From positions 2,901,483 through 2,965,482 of the forward strand of contig NZ_LT706987.1 of NCBI RefSeq assembly GCF_900155655.1: a stretch of DNA of 64,000 bases, written 5' to 3'. Source of the stretch: Prevotella ihumii (GTDB lineage: Bacteria > Bacteroidota > Bacteroidia > Bacteroidales > Bacteroidaceae). Below are positions 42,987 to 52,570 of this stretch, piece after piece. Each line of letters opens with the position of its first letter. Within the stretch, counting starts at the first letter, position 1. The notes beneath the pieces are model-generated. The model saw nothing but the letters and a program-made list of their open reading frames with translations, made no database searches and had not been told where the DNA came from. A program made the translations under genes and the position numbers.

Positions 42987-45344
42987 TTATTGTGAATTTG
43001 TCTTTTTTTCTTTGCCAAACACCCTGAGATACTTAAAGAGAACCGGTGTGAGGAACAGGTCGGCGAGCAATGCCGACACCATACCCGCCACGGCAAGGAT
43101 GCCCCAGTTGACCATCTGCGTGGCGTTCGACGACATAAATCCTGCGAACGTCGCCGACACGACCACGGTGGACATCACGATGGCAAGCCCCTCGGTGCGG
43201 AACGTGCCCTTGATGGCGTCAGCGTAACTGCCGCATCGGTTGTACTCCACATGGCTGTGGTTGATGAAGTGGATGGTGTCGTCAACGGCTATACCGAGTA
43301 TCATCGGTATAAGAGAGGCGGTCATCATGTCGAGCGGATAGTCGAGCCAACCCATCATACCGCCCACTATGACCGCAGGAGCGAGGTTGGGGATCATGCC
43401 CACCAAGCCGACCTTCCAACTGCTGAAGACGAGCACGAGGATCACGCCGATGACCAGCACCGAGAGCAGCATCGACCACATCTGCCCACGCTCCACGTAT
43501 TGCTGCATCACGGTGAACTGCGGTATGTTGCCCACCATCGAGATGTGCGCTTGAGGGAAGAGCCTCCGCGCCTCTGCCTGCAATGCGTCCATTTCCTTCT
43601 CCGCCTCGTTGGAGTTGTAGTTCTTGATTTCCACCTGCAGGCGCAACCGCTGATAGTCATAGTCCATCCAGTACTCCGACTCCGTGCCGCCGGCGTTCTC
43701 GTAGAGCAGGAGAAGCTGTGCCACCATGTCTGCATCGTCGGGAATACGATAGAATTGTTGCTTGCCACCGTTGAGCGTGCAGTTCATGTCCTTAATGATG
43801 TCCGTCACGGAGTTGTGCCGCTTGGTGAGCAGATAGCCTTCTGTGATGGTAGCCAACTGATCGAGCCGTTTTAGGTTCTCGGGCTTCTTTGCGTCGTCTG
43901 CGTGCGGCAGTGTAATCATCAGGTCGTAGGAATACATCGAGCCCAATTCCGTATCGCACAGGTCGAGGAACTTCTTCACATACTCCACCTTGCGCCCCAT
44001 TGTCTTCTCCACGTCGAACGCCGGCTCGATGAAGAACAGACCGATGCCGCAGAACAGCGTGAGCACCGATGACACGACGACGATACGCCGATGGTTGCGC
44101 ATAACGAACCCACCGAAACGCTCGAAGTGGTCGCCCACATAGCCCTCGAAGCTGTGCGACATGTTCGCGTGCGGCTTCCTGTCCTTGCCCAGCGACAGCA
44201 GCACTGGCGTGACCACGAGACACGTGAGCAGCACCGACAGCAGGCAGAGCGAGGTGTTCAGACCAATGGCTTTCATCGGCACGATGCTCATGGAGAGGAA
44301 CGTCATCATCGCCGCCACGGTGGTCAGCCCCGAGAGCAATACGCCCCAGCCCGTCTCGCCCACGGCATCAGTAATGGAAGCCCTGCGCCTGCCTGTCTCC
44401 ACGAACCGTGTCTTGAAGAAGTTATATAGGTGAATGTTGTAGGCAATGGAACAGGCAAAAGTGAGTATGACGGCTATCATCGCCGTGCTCATGTCGATGT
44501 AAAGCCCCGTCCAGCCTATGATGCCGAAGCCGATGAGCAAGGCACATATTGAGGTAATCAGCGGTGCAACGACTCCACGCAGTGAGCGGGTGACGACGAG
44601 CATCACCACGATGGAGACGAGGAAGGCGATAGCAAACAACCGTCCCATCTCACCCTTCAGATAAACGAACTTCTCGTAGCTCATATAGGGCATTCCTGCG
44701 GCATTGGGCGATAGCTCTGCATACTTTGCCTTCGTGATGATGCGTCCTGTCTCCTTGCCCGTGACCATATCGGGAGCGATATCGCTCGTCTTCTTCCACA
44801 CGCTGTCAACGGGGAATGGGCGCAGCTTCACCATGATCCATGTCATCGTGCCGTCCTTCGACACGAGTTTCTTCGAGAGGTAGGGCTTGCTGTATGCCTT
44901 GCGCTTGATTTCTTTCAGTCCGGCTGCGTCCGACGGGATTTCCTCGGGCACAATCTGCTCGATGGTCATGCCCTCCTCCGTGCCAACGGCAAACTCAAGG
45001 TCGGTGAGCGACGTTACCTTGTCGGCATACGAGAGGCTGTCTTTCAGTTCGTTGCTCAGCTCGCGGATGAGCGTGAGACTTCGCTTGGAGAACACGTCCT
45101 TGTTCTTCACCAATACCGCCACATAGTAGTCGTTGCCGAAGATGGACTTGAACTCATCTGTTTTCAAGAGCATCGGGTCGTCGCTCACAAAGTAGTCGTC
45201 AAACGAGGTCTTCATCACGATACGCTTCGTCCCCACGAACGAGAATGCGACAAGCAAGGCGAACAGCCCTACCACAAGCATTCGGTGACGCAGTATCCAC
45301 ACCGCCGTCTGCCTGAACTTACAGTTGATTTTTTCGATTTTCAT
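42987..45344 (-). CDS. MMPL/RND superfamily permease
   Basis: 785 residues with twelve predicted membrane helices in two halves, each beginning with one helix, then a large periplasmic loop and five helices. Conserved regions include GWTGLYIDMSTAMIAVILTF in half one and GWLDYPLDMMTASLIPMILG with AVDDTIHFINH in half two. The family exports lipids or hydrophobic compounds using the proton gradient. It is flanked by the ABC exporter genes and by periplasmic and outer-membrane partners, so a multi-layer export route is likely. Confidence 0.9.
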   Translation of the reverse strand: MKIEKINCKFRQTAVWILRHRMLVVGLFALLVAFSFVGTKRIVMKTSFDDYFVSDDPMLLKTDEFKSIFGNDYYVAVLVKNKDVFSKRSLTLIRELSNELKDSLSYADKVTSLTDLEFAVGTEEGMTIEQIVPEEIPSDAAGLKEIKRKAYSKPYLSKKLVSKDGTMTWIMVKLRPFPVDSVWKKTSDIAPDMVTGKETGRIITKAKYAELSPNAAGMPYMSYEKFVYLKGEMGRLFAIAFLVSIVVMLVVTRSLRGVVAPLITSICALLIGFGIIGWTGLYIDMSTAMIAVILTFACSIAYNIHLYNFFKTRFVETGRRRASITDAVGETGWGVLLSGLTTVAAMMTFLSMSIVPMKAIGLNTSLCLLSVLLTCLVVTPVLLSLGKDRKPHANMSHSFEGYVGDHFERFGGFVMRNHRRIVVVSSVLTLFCGIGLFFIEPAFDVEKTMGRKVEYVKKFLDLCDTELGSMYSYDLMITLPHADDAKKPENLKRLDQLATITEGYLLTKRHNSVTDIIKDMNCTLNGGKQQFYRIPDDADMVAQLLLLYENAGGTESEYWMDYDYQRLRLQVEIKNYNSNEAEKEMDALQAEARRLFPQAHISMVGNIPQFTVMQQYVERGQMWSMLLSVLVIGVILVLVFSSWKVGLVGMIPNLAPAVIVGGMMGWLDYPLDMMTASLIPMILGIAVDDTIHFINHSHVEYNRCGSYADAIKGTFRTEGLAIVMSTVVVSATFAGFMSSNATQMVNWGILAVAGMVSALLADLFLTPVLFKYLRVFGKEKKTNSQ

Positions 45345-45365
45345 TGTTGTTTTTTATTTTGATGA

Positions 45366-47087
45366 TTAATTTTCCTGTTGTAATCTTACCATTTGGGCAA
45401 ACTTGCCACCTTTTGCTATAAGTTCTTCGGGTCTACCCTGTTCGCAGACCATTCCGCCGTCAAGCACCACGATGTGGTCGGCACCCAACACAGTACGCAT
45501 ACGATGGGCGATAATGATGACGGTCTTTCCCTGCACTAGTTCGGAAATGGCGGTCTGGATCTTTGTCTCGTTCTCGGCATCAAGGCTGGCGGTTGCTTCG
45601 TCCAAGAGGATGACAGGAGCATCTTTCAGAAGCGCACGGGCTATGGAGATACGCTGCCGCTCGCCACCCGAAAGGGTTTCCCCATTTTCGCCAATCACTG
45701 TATCGTAGCCTTGTGGCATACGACTGATAAAGTCGTCGCACTGTGCCAATTGTGCCACATGCCTTACTTCCTCATCGGTGGCGTCGCGCTTTCCTATGCG
45801 TATGTTGTCGGCAACAGAGGCATTGAAGAGCATCACGTCTTGAAATACTACGGCATAATTTTTAAGCAACGTCTCTGGTTCTATGCCAGAGATGTCGTGT
45901 CCGCCCAGCGTTATCTTACCGCTATTGATATCCCAAAAGCGTGCAGCGAGCTTGGCAGTGGTACTCTTGCCACCACCTGAGGGACCAACGAGTGCGGTTA
46001 TCTCGCCTTGTCGGGCAGTGAATGAAACATTGTGAAGCACCTGCTTCTCTGTTTCGTAGGAAAAGCTGACGTTGTGGAACTCAATGTCATAGTTCGAAAC
46101 TTCCACCTCTGTGTTGCCCGTCTGTATGGGCATTGCCTCCATCTCCTTCATTCGTTTGATGCGTACATCGAGAAAAGTAAGAATGGCAAGGTGATTGCAT
46201 ACTTCAAGAATAGGATTATAAACCATTGCCGAAACAAGGAGGAACGCTAAATAGACGAACACCGACACGTCGCCACGCTGTAGCATCCATGCGCCTACAA
46301 CGATGACGGTAGGCATGCCTAATTTAAGCAGTACAGCAGAGATGTTGACAAATGAGCCTACCACGAGATCACCGGCAACAAGTTCTTTTTCCAATATTTT
46401 TAATCGCTGGTCGAACCGCTGGTTATATTCGTCCTCGCCATTGTACGATTTGATTTCCTGCACACACTCCAGTCCTTCCTGTATCTGTTCGCTCACGCCA
46501 CGCTTGATGTGGTAGAGACGTGTAAAATCCTTGTCCATTCGATTTCGTGAAACCAACAGCACCACTAAGGCAAAAGGTACTACCCAAAACACAGCGATGG
46601 CTAATCGCCAATCGTAACAGAACATTCCCGCTGCGATAATGACAATGCTCGCCACGGAAGCAAATAGTTGGGGAATGGCGTGCGAGAACGTTGTTTCCAA
46701 TAGCGTGCAGTCTTCCATGATGGTGGCAGTGAGATCGGAGAGATTGCGCTCACCGAAGAAAGCAAGTGGCAAGCGACGTAGTTTCTCGGCTAAGGAAATG
46801 CGGCGTTGTGCACTCTCGTTATAGACGGTGGTGTAGGTGCTGTCGTACTGCCAACGGCTCACGACGAGCATCACGATCATCAGTCCTACTGCCACGAGGA
46901 GGTAGAACCAAAGGGCGTGTGGGGTTTTTGATTGCCCATCGCCGAGATATTCCATGAGGAAGAAAAACAGATAGGTGGGCGGCAGCATCAACGCAAGGTT
47001 GAGCAGTGTCGAGAAGGCAATGCCTCGACACAAGTCCTTTGCCCCCTTTTCCGTGAGGGCGAAACGGTTTTGAAAATATTTAATCAT
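45366..47087 (-). CDS. ABC exporter half-transporter (permease-ATPase), second of a pair
   Basis: 573 residues. Membrane domain with six helices (about 1-310), then the ATPase: Walker A GPSGGGKST, signature LSGGERQR, Walker B VILLDEATASLD. It pairs with the product of 47108-48862. The pair resembles the IrtAB/YbtPQ group, which act on siderophores, but substrate assignment is not possible from sequence. 20 bp separates the two genes. Confidence 0.93.
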   Translation of the reverse strand: MIKYFQNRFALTEKGAKDLCRGIAFSTLLNLALMLPPTYLFFFLMEYLGDGQSKTPHALWFYLLVAVGLMIVMLVVSRWQYDSTYTTVYNESAQRRISLAEKLRRLPLAFFGERNLSDLTATIMEDCTLLETTFSHAIPQLFASVASIVIIAAGMFCYDWRLAIAVFWVVPFALVVLLVSRNRMDKDFTRLYHIKRGVSEQIQEGLECVQEIKSYNGEDEYNQRFDQRLKILEKELVAGDLVVGSFVNISAVLLKLGMPTVIVVGAWMLQRGDVSVFVYLAFLLVSAMVYNPILEVCNHLAILTFLDVRIKRMKEMEAMPIQTGNTEVEVSNYDIEFHNVSFSYETEKQVLHNVSFTARQGEITALVGPSGGGKSTTAKLAARFWDINSGKITLGGHDISGIEPETLLKNYAVVFQDVMLFNASVADNIRIGKRDATDEEVRHVAQLAQCDDFISRMPQGYDTVIGENGETLSGGERQRISIARALLKDAPVILLDEATASLDAENETKIQTAISELVQGKTVIIIAHRMRTVLGADHIVVLDGGMVCEQGRPEELIAKGGKFAQMVRLQQEN

Positions 47088-47107
47088 GACTTTATGCTTT
47101 TAATGGG

Positions 47108-48862
47108 TTATAGTTTCCACGAAACGGACTGTTGATACTCGTTCCACATACGATAGTATTGCTTTTTCCTGCTCAATAGTTCCTCGTGCGTTCCCCGTTC
47201 GACAATCTCACCGTTGTCCACAACTGCGATGCTGTCGGCATCCTGCACGGTGGTGAGTCGGTGGGCAATCATCAGCACTGTCTTGCCACGAGTGAGGTGA
47301 GCGAGTGCCTGACGAATGAGATGCTCGTTCTCTGGATCGGCAAAGGCGGTCGCCTCGTCGAGCACTACGATGGGAGCATCTTTCAGAATGGCACGAGCAA
47401 GGACGATGCGTTGCTGCTCGCCACCTGACAGATAAGTGCCCTCCGCACCAATGACAGTCTCCAAGCCCTGTGGCAGACGGTCGATGATCTCACGGCTCTG
47501 TGAGAGGTCAATCGCACGGTTGATTTCTTCCATTGTGGCATCGGGATTACCATAGCGCAAGTTGTCGATGAGCGAGGTCTTGAACAGGCGGGTGTTTTGG
47601 AAGACGAACGACACGTTGCGCATCAGTTCCTCTCCGTTCATCTCTCGCACGTCCACATCTCCTATGCTCACGCTGCCCTCTCGCACGTCCCAAAAGCGGG
47701 GGATAAGCCGTGCCAGAGTGGTTTTTCCACTGCCCGATGCTCCTACGAGCGCAACCGTTTTGCCTTCGGGAATGGTAAGGTTGATATGACTCACTGCATC
47801 TTTCTCCGCTCCCTCATATCGAAACGAAACATCGTTGAAACGAATGTCGAACGTCTCTGCCTCCTTCGGATCGTCGTGCTTCGGGAGCGGTGCGACATGG
47901 GTGAGCCGTTCTAATCGCTCCACTGCCTCGTTTGCCATAAAGAGATCCTGACTGAGGTAGGCGGCTTTCATCAGGTTGGAAGCGATGAGCGGTGCAATCA
48001 CCACATAAAGTATCACGTCGGCAATAATTGTGCTTGTATCTCCACCGTGTCCTATCAGGATAATAGCAGTAGGAACGAGAATGAAGGCAAAGGCATTGAC
48101 CGCAAGCATATAAAACGACATCGGTGTGCGCCACACGAGCGTACACTTGATGACGAGGTCGCGGTAACTGACGATGCTGTCGTAGAAACGCTTGAACGAG
48201 AACACCGTCTGCTGGAACACTTTCACCACAGGAATACCCCTTACATATTCCACCGCCTCGCTACTCATCTTCTCCTGCGCATCAAGGTAGAGCCTTTGAA
48301 ATTGGTTATTCTTCGGGTTCATCATATATCCCATAATGCCTATAGCACCAACGAGCGGTATCATTGCAGCAGCTCCCAACTGCCAATCCACTGCGAACAG
48401 CAGCACAATGATGCCGATCGGAGCGACAACACAGCTTGCCACATCGGGCAGCAGGTGCGCCACGAAAGTATGTGTCTGTCCCGAATCTTCATCAATGATT
48501 TTACGCATACGCCCCGTGTTCTGACTATCGAAATAACCCAATGGCGCACGCATCAGCCGTTGCATCGCTTTGCGCCTCATATTGGTCTCAATGCGGAAAG
48601 CAGCAAGGTGAGAGAGCATCAGGGCAGCGAAATAAAGCAGCACGTTCGCCACCGACACCACAAGGGCAGCAAGGGCATAATCCCATACGGGTGTGTCGGA
48701 AAGGTCGCCTTCGGCGGTGAGCAGTGTGCGCACCACGAGCCATAAGAGAATGAATGGAACGAGCGACAGCAATCCGTTGACCGCCGACAGCCCGACGGAG
48801 CAGGGCAGCACCAGTCTGCGCCCTTCCATATAAGCTCCTAATCGTTTGAGTGTTTTGAACAT
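47108..48862 (-). CDS. ABC exporter half-transporter (permease-ATPase), first of a pair
   Basis: 584 residues. Six helices, then Walker A GASGSGKTT, signature LSGGEQQR and Walker B IVVLDEATAFADPENE. The phrase AFADPENE after Walker B replaces the usual SLD dimer motif and is seen in IrtA/YbtP-like proteins. It probably forms a heterodimer with the following gene. It is the first structural gene after the TetR regulator. Confidence 0.93.
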   Translation of the reverse strand: MFKTLKRLGAYMEGRRLVLPCSVGLSAVNGLLSLVPFILLWLVVRTLLTAEGDLSDTPVWDYALAALVVSVANVLLYFAALMLSHLAAFRIETNMRRKAMQRLMRAPLGYFDSQNTGRMRKIIDEDSGQTHTFVAHLLPDVASCVVAPIGIIVLLFAVDWQLGAAAMIPLVGAIGIMGYMMNPKNNQFQRLYLDAQEKMSSEAVEYVRGIPVVKVFQQTVFSFKRFYDSIVSYRDLVIKCTLVWRTPMSFYMLAVNAFAFILVPTAIILIGHGGDTSTIIADVILYVVIAPLIASNLMKAAYLSQDLFMANEAVERLERLTHVAPLPKHDDPKEAETFDIRFNDVSFRYEGAEKDAVSHINLTIPEGKTVALVGASGSGKTTLARLIPRFWDVREGSVSIGDVDVREMNGEELMRNVSFVFQNTRLFKTSLIDNLRYGNPDATMEEINRAIDLSQSREIIDRLPQGLETVIGAEGTYLSGGEQQRIVLARAILKDAPIVVLDEATAFADPENEHLIRQALAHLTRGKTVLMIAHRLTTVQDADSIAVVDNGEIVERGTHEELLSRKKQYYRMWNEYQQSVSWKL

Positions 48863-48892
48863 ATCATTATTGTTTTTTTTGTGAATGTTAGC

Positions 48893-49513
48893 CTATGGTT
48901 TCATCAGCTCTTTCCAGCCTGCCGTTCCAAAGGCGATGTACTGCGTGAGTGCTTGTTTGACTTCCTCCTCACTATATTCCTCGTGTTCCACCAATTCGCA
49001 AAAGAGAGTCGTCCAAGCCGAACTGGTGAGATGTATCAGAAACGGAGAAATGTTGGTGTTGATGTGTGGGTATCGTTCCTTCATCAGCCGGAGGTATTCC
49101 ATACCGACCTTCATCTGGTGGTCAATGATTTTGTTCTTATATCCCTCCAACGAAGTTCCCTCGGCATTGAAGAGTAACAGCCGCAGTTCGGGGCGGAACT
49201 GCTTGACAAGGGTAAGCATCGCCATAATGTGATTGATTTGCTGTTGCCGCAAATCGAACACGTCAAGCGAGAGAAATTCCTCATCGTTATGCGAGAGGAT
49301 ATAGCGGTCAAGCGCATTGAGCAACGGCTGCAATACTGCACAAAACAGAGTATCCTTACTGTCAAAATAATGATACAGGTTTCCCACTGTCACGCCAGCC
49401 TTACGCGCCACGTTTCTAATGCACGTACGCTGCACACCGTTTTTGATAAACTCTCTATGGGCAACTTGCAATATGCGTTGCTTTATGTCTGTCTTCAATG
49501 TCTGCATAGTCAA
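48893..49513 (-). CDS. TetR/AcrR family transcriptional regulator
   Basis: 206 residues. The N-terminal helix-turn-helix reads RILQVAHREFIKNGVQRTCI and RKAGVTVGNLYHYFDSKDTL, the classic TetR DNA-binding unit at residues about 12-55. The C-terminal ligand domain is helical. It is the first gene of the six-gene export operon and presumably represses it. A hairpin or dyad at 49554-49583 upstream is a candidate operator. A second start at 49507 is possible. Confidence 0.93.
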   Translation of the reverse strand: MTMQTLKTDIKQRILQVAHREFIKNGVQRTCIRNVARKAGVTVGNLYHYFDSKDTLFCAVLQPLLNALDRYILSHNDEEFLSLDVFDLRQQQINHIMAMLTLVKQFRPELRLLLFNAEGTSLEGYKNKIIDHQMKVGMEYLRLMKERYPHINTNISPFLIHLTSSAWTTLFCELVEHEEYSEEEVKQALTQYIAFGTAGWKELMKP

Positions 49514-49553
49514 AGATGAATAATGAACATAGTTTTAGTTTGTTCACAAAAAA

Positions 49554-49583
49554 AGCGCACCATTCTATAATGAATGATGCGCT
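49554..49583. promoter_or_regulatory. 30-bp dyad upstream of tetR: operator or terminator
   Basis: Arms AGCGCAcCATTC and GAATGaTGCGCT with a TATAAT centre. On the minus strand it runs into eight T, so it could also work as an attenuator before tetR. Position about 40 bp above the tetR start favours regulation of the export operon. Confidence 0.45.
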
Positions 49584-49739
49584 ATTGGGCTGGTCTAATA
49601 TTAAAGCCCTTTGTAGGTGATATTTATCCTTTCTCATAAACTTTTTTTTTAGATGCTGCAAAGATAAAAAGAATGCTATTTCCATACAATACCTAAATAT
49701 AGTGATTTTCTTAAAAACGCATCATTTAATCGATCCTCA

Positions 49740-50103
49740 AATGTTTTCTTGCGTCAACTCCTTTATCGCGCTGAGAGTAGATTCTCATAAGAGAACGGAT
49801 GATTTCGCTGTACTGATAACCAAACGATCTACGCTTTAGACCGAGGATTGAGTCGATTACAGATGATAATTTGTCCATAACCCGAAAAATATTCCTCCAA
49901 AAGGAGTGAGTTTCTCAGATTTAATTTGTAACTTTGCCCCCCGCATATCAGATTTTTGCTTGTTTTTTTTTGCAACACTAAGATAAGTGAAAATTCTGAT
50001 ATGGCAAAATCCTGAGCTGCTCTGCCGCTTGCCAAGGCAAGAGCTTTTTGTTGCTCAGGTACTCAAAAAGTTTAAATTTATAATAGTGTTGCGGAATTAA
50101 GGA
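49740..50103 (-). mobile_element. Relic of the IS1380 element, internally deleted
   Basis: Homologous to the right part of the intact element at 24222-25702. Bases 49740-49775 match around 25261-25297, then the sequence jumps to a match around 25396-25430 and continues to the same terminal GCGGAATTAAGG. It retains only the 5' end of the transposase gene. A plus-strand TAACTTTG at 49929-49936 might act as an outward -7 box toward 50116. Confidence 0.85.
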
Positions 50104-50115
50104 AATAATTACATT

Positions 50116-50304
50116 ATGCTTTACAACTACAACAAAGATCAGGAAATCCATTCCCTATCAGGCCGAGGTAAGCAGTACGTTACTCCGCGTATCAACATCA
50201 CGGCTATGGAAACAATGCATCTGATGGCTGGTTCAGATCCGGAGGCGACTATTGAGGACATTCATTACGGGGGGGGGGTTACCGACGAGATAGACGACCA
50301 GTAG
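50116..50304 (+). CDS. Small protein with a G10 tract, unrecognised
   Basis: 62 residues: MLYNYNKDQEIHSLSGRGKQ at the start, ITAMETMHLMAGSDPEATIE in the middle, and a GGG formed by ten consecutive G (50269-50278). No signal peptide or known domain is seen. It lies 26 bp before the open frame of the large lipoprotein. One extra G would place it in frame with that downstream gene without a stop. Could be a small structural or peptide-precursor type gene common before Prevotella surface proteins; function unknown. Confidence 0.5.
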   Translation: MLYNYNKDQEIHSLSGRGKQYVTPRINITAMETMHLMAGSDPEATIEDIHYGGGVTDEIDDQ

Positions 50305-50405
50305 GCATCCTCTTCCGTATAGACAAACGTATGTCAAATATCTATACACGCATACAGGTTTTAATAACGAAACAAGAATATAAAAACAGAAACATCTTAA
50401 AAAAT

Positions 50406-52391
50406 ATGTCTATTAAAGTTTTTTCAATGGCTATCTTAGCCTCACTTCTGTTCGTGTCGTGCAGCCAGACAAGCATAGACTACGATTCCAAGACAACCAC
50501 CACTACATCTGCAAATGAATTGAAGACCTACGAAGTGGAGATAGAAGCACAGACCAACGAACCTGAAACAAGGGCTGCTATGCCATTCAAGGTCACGGAA
50601 GAGAATATCAACGGCAAGACTGTTCTGTATCCGAAACTGAACATCACAGAGGAGACGATGCCTTCGGTGGTGGTGCTCTACAATAAGAATAATGGTGTCA
50701 AGGAAGTTGTCGAGGCAAACTGGAACGTGATCAAGGAAGATACAAGCATAAAGTTTAACCTGAACAAGCTGACCAGTAAGAGCGACCTGGCTAACGGCGA
50801 ATGGTATATGATGTCGCTGATGGGGGGTGAGAAGAACGGTAACGACTTGAAGGTGGATATACCAACCGACATCAACCAGATAGAGAAGGACCAGACCTTT
50901 ACTTCTCCTTGTCCTTTTGCAACCACATGGCGTCGCATTGTAAAGAACGGCAATAAGCTGAAGCTCAGCAACAAAAGCAAGAAGATGGTATTCAAGCCAC
51001 AGGGTGTCTTCCTTGTCATGTCATTGGAAAGCCGTATGACCCTTCCTACAAAGATCAGCCGTGAGCTCACACTCGAAAGCAATGCCTTCTGTACGTCAGG
51101 TTCTTATAAGTTCAATGTCAGCAACAACGTTGGCGAAGATGCTGACTTAGCAGCTAATTATTGGGAGCCAAACAGCCAGCTGGCTATCAGCGATATGTCT
51201 GCCGTCTACAAGAAGTATAATGCACAACATTATAGAAGCACCATCAAGCTCAACTATAATTCGGGCAAGGATGACGGTACGCTGCGTAACGGTCAGAGCG
51301 ACCTCGACAAGTACATCTACTTCAACAGCTATAAAAAGTCAACGGGTACTAACACACCAAACACCAGGACAAACCGTGGTTTCCTTCTCTGCCTAATGCC
51401 TGTCGACTACACGAAGACAAGCAACTATCCTGGTGGTATCGTAAACGAGACCCTCCTCTTCGGAGATGTTGAAGTGACAGATGAAAATAGAACAAACTAC
51501 ACATACGATAAGAATACATATACGAAAAATCCAAGCACATGGCGTCCGTATATGGGCCACAGATATCTCTTGGGCAGCTTCAGCAACCCGCTCAGCAAGG
51601 GGTCCAGCTATGACATGACGCTGAGGATCATCCGCCCTAACCTCCCTATCGAGCGTTTGTGGGCTTACAAGCAAGGTAAAGAACTGCAGAATAAAACAAG
51701 AAAAGATGCTGACAAGATTGCTAAGGGAGAGACTGTCGACAATAACTATCCTCTTCTGAGCAGCAAACTTTACAGATTGCCAAAGTACACCGAGTTTACC
51801 CCTGTCTTCAACAATCCTAAGTCGCAGCTTCAGACTAACAAGGAGTTAGGCGGATTAAGACGCTTCAAAATCGGAGATGGATATGGTTTCTCATTGACCG
51901 TTGATAGTCATCGTAACTTCGTTGACCTGAATGGTAAACAAAGAAAGTTCTCTAACTGGTACTGTGCTGTGCAAGACAGCAAGGTGATGTATGCTATCAT
52001 GTATATGAAACCTGTGAAAGATATTGACCCTAACCCAACAAACAACTACAAGGTGGCTGTCAGGATGACCTTCCCAGAACCTGATGCTAAATCGGGTGTT
52101 GCAAAGGTAGAAACATATTATTTGGGTCCAAACTATAATCTGTCCTTCAATGTAGCAGGTTATTACCTGTGCCACGAAGAGTTCTGGAAGAAGCTGGATC
52201 GTCAGGATATCATTTCACGTGAGTTCCAGTTGGGTTACTATTGGCTTACCACCGATAATATAATCGACCCAGAACATGAGCCAAAGGCAACCTACACTGA
52301 GTTCAAGCTTGATGGTAGTGCACAGCCTGAATATACCAAAACAAACGGAACGAGCTATTTCCTCCCTTGGTTGAACAGCCCGGCTTGGTAA
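50406..52391 (+). CDS. Large surface lipoprotein, fimbrillin-like (uncharacterised)
   Basis: About 661 residues from MSIKVFSMAILASLLFVSCS, whose lipobox LFVSC predicts lipidation. The frame is open to an ATG at 50331, but the later start puts the signal peptide at the terminus. After the anchor comes a Thr-rich linker and EPETRAAMPF, similar to the ETRA segment seen early in Bacteroidales fimbrillins and related surface proteins. The rest is beta-rich with no domain I can name. Single gene with its own terminator. A surface adhesin or pilus role is inference. Confidence 0.65.
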   Translation: MSIKVFSMAILASLLFVSCSQTSIDYDSKTTTTTSANELKTYEVEIEAQTNEPETRAAMPFKVTEENINGKTVLYPKLNITEETMPSVVVLYNKNNGVKEVVEANWNVIKEDTSIKFNLNKLTSKSDLANGEWYMMSLMGGEKNGNDLKVDIPTDINQIEKDQTFTSPCPFATTWRRIVKNGNKLKLSNKSKKMVFKPQGVFLVMSLESRMTLPTKISRELTLESNAFCTSGSYKFNVSNNVGEDADLAANYWEPNSQLAISDMSAVYKKYNAQHYRSTIKLNYNSGKDDGTLRNGQSDLDKYIYFNSYKKSTGTNTPNTRTNRGFLLCLMPVDYTKTSNYPGGIVNETLLFGDVEVTDENRTNYTYDKNTYTKNPSTWRPYMGHRYLLGSFSNPLSKGSSYDMTLRIIRPNLPIERLWAYKQGKELQNKTRKDADKIAKGETVDNNYPLLSSKLYRLPKYTEFTPVFNNPKSQLQTNKELGGLRRFKIGDGYGFSLTVDSHRNFVDLNGKQRKFSNWYCAVQDSKVMYAIMYMKPVKDIDPNPTNNYKVAVRMTFPEPDAKSGVAKVETYYLGPNYNLSFNVAGYYLCHEEFWKKLDRQDIISREFQLGYYWLTTDNIIDPEHEPKATYTEFKLDGSAQPEYTKTNGTSYFLPWLNSPAW

Positions 52392-52422
52392 TAGCGGAAA
52401 CTGATAACAACATACTAAAAAG

Positions 52423-52447
52423 AAGCGGCTCAATGAGTCGCTTTTTT
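52423..52447 (+). terminator. Terminator after the surface lipoprotein gene
   Basis: Arms AGCGgCTC and GAGtCGCT with an AAT loop, followed by seven T. Confidence 0.8.
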
Positions 52448-52570
52448 TGTGCCCTATTGGTCATTTTGCGAGGTAGAAGCCATTGTGAAAGCCGATAAAT
52501 ACTAACTTTGTTTGAGACTGAAAACCTTAAAGGCTGGTGCTATAAATTACCACCGCATATCGTCATTAAA

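Noticed and set aside
49455..49685. 76-codon minus-strand frame over the tetR upstream region
   Set aside because: It overlaps the tetR start in another frame and includes the dyad at 49554; no recognisable domain. A leader peptide cannot be excluded but is unsupported.
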